From Paracoccaceae bacterium (GTDB lineage: Bacteria > Pseudomonadota > Alphaproteobacteria > Rhodobacterales > Rhodobacteraceae), in NCBI GenBank assembly GCA_021648025.1, contig JAKITO010000009.1, forward strand, positions 1-64,000: a DNA stretch of 64,000 nt, in the 5' to 3' direction. Below the pieces are notes generated by a model. That model did no database searches, was not told where the DNA came from, and saw only the letters and a list, made by a program, of their open reading frames with translations. A program made the translations under genes and the position numbers. Below are positions 53,709 to 61,648 of the stretch, one piece after another; the first letter of the stretch is position 1; every line of letters starts with the position of its first letter.

Positions 53709-54455
53709 TCAAATATCCAAAGCCATCCGCCTTAGCATACGCTTGCGAATTTCCGGGATCGCCCGAACCTCCAGCCCGGTGAACACATGCAACGTGTTCA
53801 TCCCCCGGTCCACCACCGCATGATCACTGACCCAACCGCCCATCATCAGATAGGTCCGCAACAACGGCGGCATGGCCTTTAACGCCTGTTTCAGATCAGG
53901 AACCCGGGATTTGCCAAACGCATATGGGATAACTTCGGGCGACTTGATCCGTGGCAACCAGCGTGCTGGCGCAATATAGCGCGCCTTGAGCATGGCAAAT
54001 GTATCGCGGTACACGTCCGATTCCGTGCCGGAAAATGATGAACAGCCAAACAGCATTTCGATGTCATGCGCATCCACAAAGCCCGTCATTGCCGCCCAGG
54101 CAACCCGCAGGATGTCGCCGTCCGCGCGTGCCGGATGGATACAGAACCGCCCGATTTCAACCATGGCGCCGGGAAATTTGGCAAAGGCGGTCAGGTCATA
54201 AAACTGCGCGGAATAACTGGCGCCCGCGGCCGCCCCATCCGCCAGCAGCAACAATCGCGCACAGCACACCAGCGCGCCGTCGCTGTCTTCGATCAGTAAA
54301 TGTGTGCACAGATCGTCAAAATCATCGCCATCCGGCCCATCCGTGGCAAAGGCCAGTGCCCGCAGATCCTGAGCCGCGGCAATGTCGCAGGCGGCCCGAC
54401 TGAAACGGGCGCGATAGCGGGGGGCGGTGGCCCCGTCAGGACACACCCGCTGCAT
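53709..54455 (-). CDS. olsB: L-ornithine N-alpha-acyltransferase (OlsB-like)
   Basis: 248 aa. The OlsB/hemolysin-like acyltransferase blocks are clear: DDFDDLCTHLLIED, YSAQFYDLTAFAKFPGAMVEIGRFCIHPARADGDILRVAWAAMTGFVDAHDIEMLFGCSSFSGTESDVYRDTFAML, then PPLLRTYLMMGGWVSDHAVVDRGMNTLHVFTGLEVRAIPEIRKRML. It adds a 3-hydroxyacyl chain from acyl carrier protein to ornithine, forming lyso-ornithine lipid. The second acyltransferase, OlsA, is not adjacent; the LpxL-like gene is not an OlsA. It lies 3 bp downstream of bamE on the same strand, so both may be cotranscribed. Confidence 0.9.
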   Translation of the reverse strand: MQRVCPDGATAPRYRARFSRAACDIAAAQDLRALAFATDGPDGDDFDDLCTHLLIEDSDGALVCCARLLLLADGAAAGASYSAQFYDLTAFAKFPGAMVEIGRFCIHPARADGDILRVAWAAMTGFVDAHDIEMLFGCSSFSGTESDVYRDTFAMLKARYIAPARWLPRIKSPEVIPYAFGKSRVPDLKQALKAMPPLLRTYLMMGGWVSDHAVVDRGMNTLHVFTGLEVRAIPEIRKRMLRRMALDI

Positions 54456-54458
54456 TTT

Positions 54459-54926
54459 TCAGTTCACTAGATTACCTGGGTTGAAGTTGCCCAGATTGCC
54501 CAAAAGCTGGCGCAGAAAGGTTTTGTTCTGGACGCTGGAACTGGTCACAGCGCGTTCCAGAACCACCAAACGCCCCTGTTCAAGCCCGAACCGTTCGACA
54601 TTGCGCACCACACCGCGCTGATCAAAGCTGATCGCGACCAGCGAACGGGTAACGACTTGGGGGCGCATCGCTCCTCGGTGACGGATACGCGAGGCCACGT
54701 AATAATACCCATCATCATTCAGCACCCCGGAAGAGCTGGGCGCGCCAATGGTTTCGCCAACGCTGTCGCGGGTATCGACGCCGATCTTGATCTGCGCCAA
54801 ATCCTCTGGTGTCGGGACGTGGCCGTGATTGCGATAAACCGCCTGGCAGGCCGACAAAGCGCCCAGAACCAGACAAAGTGCCGCAATACGGACAACCGGA
54901 TAGTGGCGAAACATTTTTGCAAACAT
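54459..54926 (-). CDS. bamE: Outer membrane protein assembly lipoprotein BamE (SmpA/OmlA)
   Basis: 155 aa from the ATG at 54926 with AGAGGG upstream; the frame runs back to 55073. The signal ends in a lipobox LGALSAC (lipidated Cys), followed by YRNHGHVPTPEDLAQIKIGVDTRDSVGETIGAPSSSGVLNDDGYYYVASRI, the SmpA/OmlA domain with its RDSVxxxIG loop. It is an outer-membrane lipoprotein of the Bam machine that inserts beta-barrel proteins. It is divergent from the DUF177 gene. Confidence 0.92.
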   Translation of the reverse strand: MFAKMFRHYPVVRIAALCLVLGALSACQAVYRNHGHVPTPEDLAQIKIGVDTRDSVGETIGAPSSSGVLNDDGYYYVASRIRHRGAMRPQVVTRSLVAISFDQRGVVRNVERFGLEQGRLVVLERAVTSSSVQNKTFLRQLLGNLGNFNPGNLVN

Positions 54927-55011
54927 GGCTGCCCTCTTGCCTTGGCTTGATACGCCTTTTATCCCGACTACAACAAACCCACCCCTGGTTTCAAGAAACG
55001 AAAGCACTGTG

Positions 55012-55572
55012 ATGTCTGAAATTACCCCCAAGATTGCCCCTTTGCGCGTGGTTGATCTGGCGCAAAACGCCACAAATGCCTTTGATATCCGCCCGGGTCC
55101 TGCCGCTCTCAGGGGGTTGGCGGATCAATTGGGTCTGAAAAACCTGCGAAAGTTGCGGTTTGACGGCGATATTCGCGCCATCGGTAAATGTGACTGGCAG
55201 ATTACCGCCCATCTTGGCGCCTCGGTGGTGCAGGATTGTGTTGTCACCCTGGCCCCGGTCAGCACCCGAATCGACCGGGATGTGAAACGCAGCTTTTTGG
55301 CCAATTGGTCCGAACCCACCAAAGATGACGTCGAAATGCGCGAAGACGAAACCATTGACCCTCTGGGCAGTCATATCGACCTGATGGAGGTGATGCGCGA
55401 GGCGCTGGCACTGGCGCTGCCGCTTTATCCGCGCGCAACAGGCGCAGATCTTGAGCAGGCGGTTTTCACCAAACCGGGACAAAAACCAATGCAGGACGAA
55501 GATGCGCGGCCCTTTGCGGGATTGGCGGATTTGGGGGCGCAATTGAACAAAGCAAGCGATAAAGACAGATAA
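55012..55572 (+). CDS. yceD: DUF177 (YceD) family protein
   Basis: 186 aa from the ATG at 55012 (MSEITPKIAPLRVVDLAQNA). The DUF177 core LRKLRFDGDIRAIGKCDWQITAHLGASVVQDCVVTLAPVSTRIDRDVKRSFL and the acidic stretch DDVEMREDETIDPLGSHIDLMEVMREALALALPLYPR are typical. It lies upstream of rpmF, plsX and fabH as in most proteobacteria; YceD is linked to 23S rRNA or ribosome metabolism. The cluster is separated from rpmF by 231 bp. Confidence 0.9.
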   Translation: MSEITPKIAPLRVVDLAQNATNAFDIRPGPAALRGLADQLGLKNLRKLRFDGDIRAIGKCDWQITAHLGASVVQDCVVTLAPVSTRIDRDVKRSFLANWSEPTKDDVEMREDETIDPLGSHIDLMEVMREALALALPLYPRATGADLEQAVFTKPGQKPMQDEDARPFAGLADLGAQLNKASDKDR

Positions 55573-55803
55573 GTGATGCGAAAACCACTTGTGCCGGAAT
55601 GAATTTGCAGTATTTTCACGAGCCTTGCCAAATTATCGTCGGAGATCGGCTGGACATCGACCGGGCTGCGGCCTAAACGCACGGAACGCTGCTCAAAATG
55701 ACGACGAACACAGAGTTTAAGACGAACACAGAGTTTAAACAGAGTTTAACACGAACGAAATCCGGCCACGCACAAGTGGCCCCTATCAGACAAAGGTTGA
55801 GAC
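55573..55803. promoter_or_regulatory. yceD-rpmF spacer with tandem repeats
   Basis: 231 bp with no gene. It holds an 18-bp tandem duplication (55703-55720 and 55721-55738) plus a third partial unit (55739-55749), all ending ACAGAGTTTAA, and the rpmF ribosome-binding site AAAGG at 55791. It should contain the rpmF promoter or leader. Confidence 0.65.
55703..55749. repeat. 18-bp tandem repeat in the rpmF leader
   Basis: GACGAACACAGAGTTTAA twice in tandem, then ACAGAGTTTAA once more. The third unit lacks the GACGAAC part, which reappears as CACGAACG just after. Copy-number variation is likely in such a perfect tandem. Confidence 0.85.
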
Positions 55804-56010
55804 ATGGCCGTCCAACAGAACAAAGTATCCAAATCACGCCGCAACAACCGTCGCGCGCATGATGCGCTGGTTGCAGCAAACCCCAACGAATGCCCTAATT
55901 GTGGCGAGCTGAAGCGCCCGCACCACATCTGCGCCTCGTGCGGTCACTATGACAACAAAGAAGTTGTCGTGCTGGCGGATGATGTCGACCTGGACGAAGA
56001 CGCGGCTTAA
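55804..56010 (+). CDS. rpmF: 50S ribosomal protein L32
   Basis: 68 aa. It begins [22 protein letters not shown] and keeps four cysteines as CPNCG...[10 protein letters not shown], the zinc-binding form of L32. The tail is acidic ([14 protein letters not shown]). It is a structural component of the large ribosomal subunit near the peptide exit region. plsX starts 22 bp later, so ribosome and membrane lipid synthesis are expressed together, a conserved arrangement. Confidence 0.98.
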   Translation: MAVQQNKVSKSRRNNRRAHDALVAANPNECPNCGELKRPHHICASCGHYDNKEVVVLADDVDLDEDAA

Positions 56011-56031
56011 GCCACGCCTTTGCAGCATTAG

Positions 56032-57144
56032 ATGACGGCACAGCCCGATCAGAACCCGGACAATGGTGGGAAAATCACCATCTCGGTTGACGCCATGGGC
56101 GGCGACGCGGGGCCGGCTGCTGTGGTGGCGGGAATTGAACTTTCGGCCAAGGCATTTCATGACATCGCCTTTGTGCTGCATGGCCCGGCTGATCTGCTGG
56201 AACCTTTGGTAGAGAAACGGCGCGCCCTTCGGGGGCGCGTCGTTTTCTGTGATGCCCGCGATGTTGTCACCATGGAGGATAAACCCGCCCATGTGATGCG
56301 TAACGGCAAGGGTACCTCGATGTGGTCCGCGGTCGAAACTCTGCGCAGTGGTCAGGCGGCTGGTGTCGTATCCTGTGGCAATACCGGCGCCTTGATGGCA
56401 ATTTCGATGATCCGCCTGCGCAAACTGCCCGGGGTCAATCGACCAGCCATCGCCATCCTGTTCCCGTCCCGCAACCGCCAGGGGTTCAACGTAATGCTGG
56501 ATGTGGGTGCGGATATTCGCGCCGATGCGCCGGACCTTTTGCAATTTGCCCTGATGGGCGCGTCTTATGCCCGCAACGGGCTTGAACTGGATCACCCAAG
56601 GGTCGGCCTTTTGAATGTCGGCACCGAAGAACACAAAGGCCGGGCCGAATTGAAAGAGGCACATTCGCTGATCACCGATCACGATGCCGGAAATTTCGAT
56701 TTTATCGGCTTTGTCGAAGGCAGTGACATTGCCGGCGACCGGGTTGATGTGATTGTCACCGACGGCTTTACCGGCAATGTGGCGATCAAAACCGGCGAAG
56801 GCACCGCCAGCCTGATTGGCGACCTTTTGCGCCAGGCGTTCCGCCATTCAATCATGTCGCGCATTGCGTCGGTTTTGGCCCTGTCGACGATGTACCGCCT
56901 GAAACAGCGGATTGACCCGCGCCGGGTCAACGGCGGCGTGTTTCTGGGCCTGAACGGAATTGTGGTAAAATCCCATGGCGGGGCCGATGCAACCGGTGTG
57001 GCGGCGGCGGTCGGGTTGGCGTACCGTCTGGCCAAATCGGGATTCGCCGCCAAATTGGCGGCGCGGGTGGCCGCAACCGGGAATCCGGCAACAAAATCAG
57101 ACACCAAATCAGACACCAAATCAGACAGTGGGCAGGCGACATAA
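56032..57144 (+). CDS. plsX: Phosphate acyltransferase
   Basis: 370 aa. PlsX features: ITISVDAMGGDAGPAAVVAGIELS, VSCGNTGALMAISMIRLRKLPGVNRPAIA, PSRNRQGFNVMLDVGADIRADAPDLLQFALMGASYA, GLLNVGTEEHKGRAELKEAH and VIVTDGFTGNVAIKTGEGTASLIGDLLR. It makes acyl-phosphate from acyl-ACP for phospholipid synthesis. The C-terminus ends with three tandem TKSD-type units (12-bp repeats, 57091-57126) that are not part of the enzyme fold. fabH follows after one base. Confidence 0.97.
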   Translation: MTAQPDQNPDNGGKITISVDAMGGDAGPAAVVAGIELSAKAFHDIAFVLHGPADLLEPLVEKRRALRGRVVFCDARDVVTMEDKPAHVMRNGKGTSMWSAVETLRSGQAAGVVSCGNTGALMAISMIRLRKLPGVNRPAIAILFPSRNRQGFNVMLDVGADIRADAPDLLQFALMGASYARNGLELDHPRVGLLNVGTEEHKGRAELKEAHSLITDHDAGNFDFIGFVEGSDIAGDRVDVIVTDGFTGNVAIKTGEGTASLIGDLLRQAFRHSIMSRIASVLALSTMYRLKQRIDPRRVNGGVFLGLNGIVVKSHGGADATGVAAAVGLAYRLAKSGFAAKLAARVAATGNPATKSDTKSDTKSDSGQAT

Positions 57145-57145
57145 C

Positions 57146-58117
57146 ATGACAGTTCGGGCAGTCGTCAAAGGGGTTGGCCATTACCTGCCCGAACGCGTGG
57201 TGGAAAATTCGTATTTCGAAAAGTTGCTGGATACGAGCGACGAATGGATCCGTAGTCGCTCGGGCATTGAAAGACGCCATTTTGCCGCCACGGATGAAAC
57301 CACGTCAAAAATGGCCACCTTTGCCGCACGCGCCGCTTTGGACGACGCCGGGCTACAACCTGACGACCTTGACGCCATCATTCTGGCCACCTCGACCGCT
57401 GATTTCACCTTTCCGTCGGCTGCCACCATGGTACAGGCGCAACTGGGCATGACCGGCGGCTTTGCCTTTGACATCCAGGCGGTCTGCGCCGGCTTTGTCT
57501 ATGCGCTTGCAAATGCCAACGCGCTGATCCTGTCGGGGCAGGCCAAACGGGTATTGGTGATCGGCGCCGAGACGTTTTCCAGCATCATGGACTGGACCGA
57601 CCGGTCCACCTGCGTATTATTTGGCGACGGTGCGGGGGCATTGGTGCTGGAGGCCCAGCAGGGTCAGGGCACAACCGATGATACCGGCATTCTGGCCACA
57701 GATCTTAATTCTGACGGACGTTACCGCGACCTGTTGTATGTTGACGGCGGTGTGTCGACCAAATCAACCGGCCATCTGCGGATGCAGGGCAATCAGGTGT
57801 TTCGCCACGCGGTGGAAAAGCTGGCCTCGACCGCGCATACATCGCTGGCCAAACTTGGGCTGGGTGCGGATGACATCGACTGGATCGTGCCGCATCAGGC
57901 CAATATCCGCATCATCCAGGGCACGGCGCGAAAACTGGGCATTGGCATGGATAAAGTGGTGGTCACGGTGCAGGATCACGGCAATACCTCTGCCGCTTCT
58001 ATCCCTCTGGCATTGTCGGTGGCGCGCGCCCGCGGCCAGATCAAATCAGGCGATTTGATCGTCACCGAGGCGATTGGCGGCGGATTGGCCTGGGGTTCGG
58101 TGGTTTTGCGCTGGTAA
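57146..58117 (+). CDS. fabH: 3-oxoacyl-ACP synthase III
   Basis: 323 aa from the ATG at 57146. The catalytic triad is visible: C114 (FDIQAVCAGFVYAL), H250 (WIVPHQANIRII) and N280 (DHGNTSAASIP). It begins with VKGVGHYLPERVVENSYFEKLLDTSDEWIRSRSGI and ends GGGLAWGSVVLRW. It condenses acetyl-CoA (or another short acyl-CoA) with malonyl-ACP to start fatty acid synthesis. It is one base after the plsX stop, so both are coupled. Confidence 0.98.
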   Translation: MTVRAVVKGVGHYLPERVVENSYFEKLLDTSDEWIRSRSGIERRHFAATDETTSKMATFAARAALDDAGLQPDDLDAIILATSTADFTFPSAATMVQAQLGMTGGFAFDIQAVCAGFVYALANANALILSGQAKRVLVIGAETFSSIMDWTDRSTCVLFGDGAGALVLEAQQGQGTTDDTGILATDLNSDGRYRDLLYVDGGVSTKSTGHLRMQGNQVFRHAVEKLASTAHTSLAKLGLGADDIDWIVPHQANIRIIQGTARKLGIGMDKVVVTVQDHGNTSAASIPLALSVARARGQIKSGDLIVTEAIGGGLAWGSVVLRW

Positions 58118-58162
58118 CACGGGCGTGAACCGGCTTATCCAAAAGAATGCAACGTATTAATA

Positions 58163-58192
58163 TTGACAGATAATTCCCGACCACCCTATGGT
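58163..58192 (+). promoter_or_regulatory. Probable ihfA promoter
   Basis: TTGACA (58163-58168), 18-bp spacer, TATGGT (58187-58192), 26 bp upstream of the ihfA ATG. The -35 element is perfect and lies in an AT-rich island after fabH, so ihfA probably has its own sigma-70 promoter besides read-through from fabH. Confidence 0.6.
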
Positions 58193-58217
58193 CGTTGAAA
58201 TAAACGGGGGGACAAGA

Positions 58218-58520
58218 ATGAGTGACAAGACATTGACGCGGATGGACCTGAGCGAGGCCGTATTCCGCGAAGTTGGTCTGTCGCGCAACGAAAGTGCGCA
58301 ATTGGTCGAAAGCATGCTGGAACATATGTCGGACGCATTGGTGAAAGGCGAACAGGTGAAAATCTCATCTTTTGGCACCTTTAGCGTGCGCGATAAATCG
58401 GCGCGGATTGGCCGTAATCCCAAAACCGGCGAAGAGGTTCCAATTCAGCCACGCCGGGTTCTGACCTTTCGCCCTTCACATCTGATGAAGGAAAAGGTTG
58501 CCGACGGGAACCGGAAATAA
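58218..58520 (+). CDS. ihfA: Integration host factor subunit alpha
   Basis: 100 aa from the ATG at 58218, preceded by GGGGGGAC; the frame opens at 58188. HU/IHF fold: [111 protein letters not shown] is the DNA-bending arm, with the proline that intercalates, as in IhfA. It pairs with IhfB (not in the window) to bend DNA in transcription, recombination and phage or GTA-related events. Confidence 0.97.
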   Translation: MSDKTLTRMDLSEAVFREVGLSRNESAQLVESMLEHMSDALVKGEQVKISSFGTFSVRDKSARIGRNPKTGEEVPIQPRRVLTFRPSHLMKEKVADGNRK

Positions 58521-58547
58521 ACCAGGAGCACAAGGAGCACCGCCCAA

Positions 58548-59567
58548 ATGGACAAATCGCCAGACGCCTTTCGCACCATCAGCGAGGTCGCGGAATGGCT
58601 GGGCGTTCAGGCCCATGTCCTGCGCTTTTGGGAAAGCAAATTCACCCAGGTCAAGCCGGTCAAACGGGCCGGCGGCCGACGCTATTATCGCCCTAACGAT
58701 ATGCTATTGCTGGGCGGCATAAAAAAGCTGCTGCATGATGATGGGCTGACCGTCAAAGGTGTGCAAAAAATCCTTACTTCCGAAGGGGTTGAACATGTAG
58801 GCAGCCTGTCACCTGAATTGTGTGAAGTGACCAAAGATACTGTCATTCAGATGGTGGCAAGCCCTGACACAACACCAGAAAGCGCACCCAACATTGTGCC
58901 TTTCTCCAGCGTCCAATCCGATCCTGCACCCGCAGAAAAGGCCAGTTCAGAAACCAGTTCAGAAACCGGTGCCGAAACCCCGATCGAAGCTGTTTCAGAC
59001 GACACCCCGGTTGAGCCGGACACTTTCCCCGAAGTCGAAGCTGAGACCAAAGAAGCGCCGGTCGTCCCGGCATCGCTGGACGCAATCGAAGCTGAGGCTG
59101 AATCGAAACAAACACCGGCATCATCCGACCCTGACCCCGAGATGGATCAGAGTTCAGATCAAATCATTGCGCCACCGCCCGACGCGCCGGTCGCATTCGC
59201 GGATACCTCACCGGCTAAGGAAAAACCGATTCTGCCGTCTTTCCTGCACCGCCCCGCACCCGAAACAGCACCCGAAACACCACCCGAAACACTGGCCGAG
59301 CCTGTTGCCGAAGCTTTGCCAGAACCTGATTCTGCACCAGATTCTGAACCCCCTTCTGCGGCGACACCGGCATCTGCCGCGCCCAAATCCATGGTTGTCG
59401 ATGCCCCGGACCCACCTAACGAAGATGAAATCCCCTGTTCGCAAGGTCCCCTGGGGCAGCTGGCCACTCTTAACACCCTTAGTGCCGCACAGATCGCTGA
59501 AATCACCCCACTGGCTGATGAATTGAAGGCCTGGCTGTCCAGGTCCGCAGGCACAGCCGCACGCTGA
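58548..59567 (+). CDS. MerR-family regulator with long acidic, Pro/Glu-rich tail
   Basis: 339 aa. The first 75 residues are a MerR-type winged helix ([69 protein letters not shown]). About 225 residues follow of low-complexity Glu/Pro/Ala/Ser sequence ([29 protein letters not shown]), with no effector domain or metal site. A short ordered end ([30 protein letters not shown]) closes it. It sits after ihfA in the usual place of this gene in alphaproteobacteria. The regulated genes are unknown. Confidence 0.9.
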   Translation: MDKSPDAFRTISEVAEWLGVQAHVLRFWESKFTQVKPVKRAGGRRYYRPNDMLLLGGIKKLLHDDGLTVKGVQKILTSEGVEHVGSLSPELCEVTKDTVIQMVASPDTTPESAPNIVPFSSVQSDPAPAEKASSETSSETGAETPIEAVSDDTPVEPDTFPEVEAETKEAPVVPASLDAIEAEAESKQTPASSDPDPEMDQSSDQIIAPPPDAPVAFADTSPAKEKPILPSFLHRPAPETAPETPPETLAEPVAEALPEPDSAPDSEPPSAATPASAAPKSMVVDAPDPPNEDEIPCSQGPLGQLATLNTLSAAQIAEITPLADELKAWLSRSAGTAAR

Positions 59568-59627
59568 TCGACGCGACGTGATTCCCCCTTGCCCCCGACC
59601 ACAAAACCGCTATGAAAGCCCAAGCGT

Positions 59628-59704
59628 CGGGCTATGGCGCAGTCTGGTAGCGCGTCCGTCTGGGGGACGGAAGGTCGCAGGTTCGAACCCTGCTAGCCCG
59701 ACCA
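59628..59704 (+). tRNA. tRNA-Pro (GGG)
   Basis: Complete cloverleaf: acceptor CGGGCTA/TAGCCCG, D-arm GCGC-loop-GCGC, anticodon stem TCCGT/ACGGA with loop CTGGGGG (anticodon GGG), T-arm GCAGG-TTCGAAC-CCTGC, discriminator A and encoded CCA. It reads proline CCC/CCU codons. It lies between merR and dcd on the same strand, with no sign of an integrated element at its 3' end. Confidence 0.97.
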
Positions 59705-59735
59705 AAACCTTCAAAAAAACCCAGCGGAATCGTAT

Positions 59736-60809
59736 ATGACCGGCGTTTGCCCCAATCAACAGATCGAGGCGATGATTGCAGCGGGGCAGATCCACGCCGA
59801 TACCCCGGTGGACCCGGGGCAAATTCAACCCGCCAGCCTTGATCTGCGCCTGGGCCGCGTCGCATACCGGGTACGCGCCTCGTTTCTGGTAGGTGCCGGT
59901 GCCTGTGTCGCCGACCGCCTGGCAGAATTTGAAATGCACCGGATCGACCTGTCAGAAGGTGCCGTGCTGGAAAAGGGCTGTGTTTACCTGGTGCCGCTGG
60001 TGGAATCCCTGGCCTTGCCCAAAGGGGTGACAGCAGTGGCCAATGCCAAAAGTTCGACCGGGCGGCTGGACCTGCTGACGCGCACGATCATTGATGGTGG
60101 GGTTGAATTTGACCGTATCCCAGCCGGTTATCACGGGCCGCTTTACGCCGAAATTTGCCCGCGCAGCTTTTCCGTTCTGGTGCGTCCGGGGATGCGCCTG
60201 AACCAGATCCGCTTTCGCACAGGCCAGGCGGTGCTGAGTGACGCGGAACTGAACACCCTGCACGCCGCCTCGCCTTTGGTGGACGGCCCGGCGGTGATAC
60301 AGGAAGGGCTGGGGTTTTCGGTTGATCTGAACCTGCCGGCCAGTGATCTGGTGGGATACCGCGCCAAACCGCATACCGGCGTGATCGACCTGGGAAAGAT
60401 CGGGTTTTATGACCCGCACGAATACTGGGAAGAGGTGCGCACCACCAAAGGCCGGATCATCCTTGACCCCGGTGCCTTTTATATTCTGGTCAGCCGCGAA
60501 GCAGTGCACATCCCGCCCGATTACGCCGCCGAAATGGCGCCTTATCTGGCGATGGTCGGTGAATTTCGGGTGCATTACGCCGGGTTTTTCGACCCTGGTT
60601 TTGGCCATGATGCGGCCGGCGGGGCCGGGTCGCGTGGAGTGCTTGAAGTCCGCTGTCACGAAGCACCGTTTGTTCTGGAACATGCCCAGGTGGTGGGGCG
60701 GCTGGTGTATGAACGTATGGAAATGCGGCCCAGCCAGATTTATGGCGCTGGAATTGCGTCGAACTATCAAGGGCAAGGGTTGAAATTATCCAAACATTTC
60801 AAAGTGTAA
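59736..60809 (+). CDS. dcd: 2'-deoxycytidine 5'-triphosphate deaminase, double-domain form
   Basis: 357 aa, about twice the length of E. coli Dcd. Domain 1 (about 1-190) has GQIQPASLDLRLGRVAYRVR, then VANAKSSTGRLDLLTRTIIDGGVEFDRIPAGYHGPLYAEICPRSF with the catalytic S-S-x-G-R and Glu. Domain 2 repeats the dUTPase-like barrel (HTGVIDLGKIGFYDPHEYW, ILDPGAFYILVSREAVHIPPDYAAEMAPY, GEFRVHYAGFFDPGFGH). It deaminates dCTP to dUTP for dTTP synthesis. The tandem form is what I remember from Rhodobacterales annotation. It follows tRNA-Pro. Confidence 0.9.
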   Translation: MTGVCPNQQIEAMIAAGQIHADTPVDPGQIQPASLDLRLGRVAYRVRASFLVGAGACVADRLAEFEMHRIDLSEGAVLEKGCVYLVPLVESLALPKGVTAVANAKSSTGRLDLLTRTIIDGGVEFDRIPAGYHGPLYAEICPRSFSVLVRPGMRLNQIRFRTGQAVLSDAELNTLHAASPLVDGPAVIQEGLGFSVDLNLPASDLVGYRAKPHTGVIDLGKIGFYDPHEYWEEVRTTKGRIILDPGAFYILVSREAVHIPPDYAAEMAPYLAMVGEFRVHYAGFFDPGFGHDAAGGAGSRGVLEVRCHEAPFVLEHAQVVGRLVYERMEMRPSQIYGAGIASNYQGQGLKLSKHFKV

Positions 60810-60926
60810 AGTATCATTCCTAATCTGCTTCGACCATCAGGATGCTTCACTTGGGATCAACAAGACAACCAGACCATATATCACATTAAGTTTGCCTCGC
60901 AACCTGTTGATAATAGTATCTATAAC

Positions 60927-61646
60927 CTACTCCAATGATATCACCGGGCTGAGTCCGGCAAGGCGGCACATATGCCAGCCCAATACCAGGTTGCTGGACA
61001 GGATCGGCAGGCCTGTTTCGGCCTTCAGTGGCGGTATTATATCCAAAGTATCAAGGTTGGTACACGACAGGAACACCCCGTCAACACCACCCTTGGCCGC
61101 CAGATTGCGCGCGGCATTGGCGATCGATTCAGGCGCGATGCGTGCCACTTTTTCCTCGCGCTCTTCGTTGAAACTGCCAAAGACCGGCGTTTCAATGGCA
61201 TTGGCGCACAAAGCGTCGCGCAAACGGTTCGAAACCGGGGCCGTATAGGGTGACAGGAACGCCAACCGGGTCAGCCCCAGATGGGCGCAGGCCGCGATCA
61301 AGGCACTTAGCGGCTCGGTCACCGCCTGTGCCTGCGTGCCACGGCGTACCAATTCATGCACCCGGTCCGCACCAATCGCCGCCGATGCCGAGGTGCAGCC
61401 ATAGCCGATGGCCCTGTACGACAGATTGGCAGGCAACCGCCCGGCGGCGGCGGCAATGTGACCTGCCATGGAACCCAGGGTGTCCGGCGTTACATCGGGC
61501 GCACTGGGCACTCGGGCAACAAACAACCGGGTTGCGGGCGGGATCAGGCGGCGCAGATCCAATTCAATCCGCTCGTCGCTTTGCAACACAAGGGCGGCCA
61601 GAGCCGGGCCTTGGGGCCTGGTCAGATCATAGTCGAAGGTGGTCAT
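60927..61646 (-). CDS. Asp/Glu racemase-superfamily protein (maleate isomerase/EutA-like)
   Basis: 239 aa. Both catalytic cysteines of the superfamily are present, in IGYGCTSASAAIG (N-terminal half) and GVFLSCTNLDTLDIIPPL (C-terminal half), in a maleate isomerase/arylmalonate decarboxylase-like arrangement, rather than amino acid racemase proper. It starts 2 bp after the M24 gene stop with GAGGG as ribosome-binding site, so the two are coupled. EutA of ectoine degradation belongs to this group and is found with an M24 enzyme, but here the partner genes are one-carbon enzymes. The substrate is not known. Confidence 0.8.
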   Translation of the reverse strand: MTTFDYDLTRPQGPALAALVLQSDERIELDLRRLIPPATRLFVARVPSAPDVTPDTLGSMAGHIAAAAGRLPANLSYRAIGYGCTSASAAIGADRVHELVRRGTQAQAVTEPLSALIAACAHLGLTRLAFLSPYTAPVSNRLRDALCANAIETPVFGSFNEEREEKVARIAPESIANAARNLAAKGGVDGVFLSCTNLDTLDIIPPLKAETGLPILSSNLVLGWHMCRLAGLSPVISLE

Positions 61647-61648
61647 GC

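Noticed and set aside
59628-59704. tRNA-Pro as an integration site for a mobile element
   Set aside because: No integrase and no second copy of the tRNA 3' end downstream; the dcd gene follows directly.
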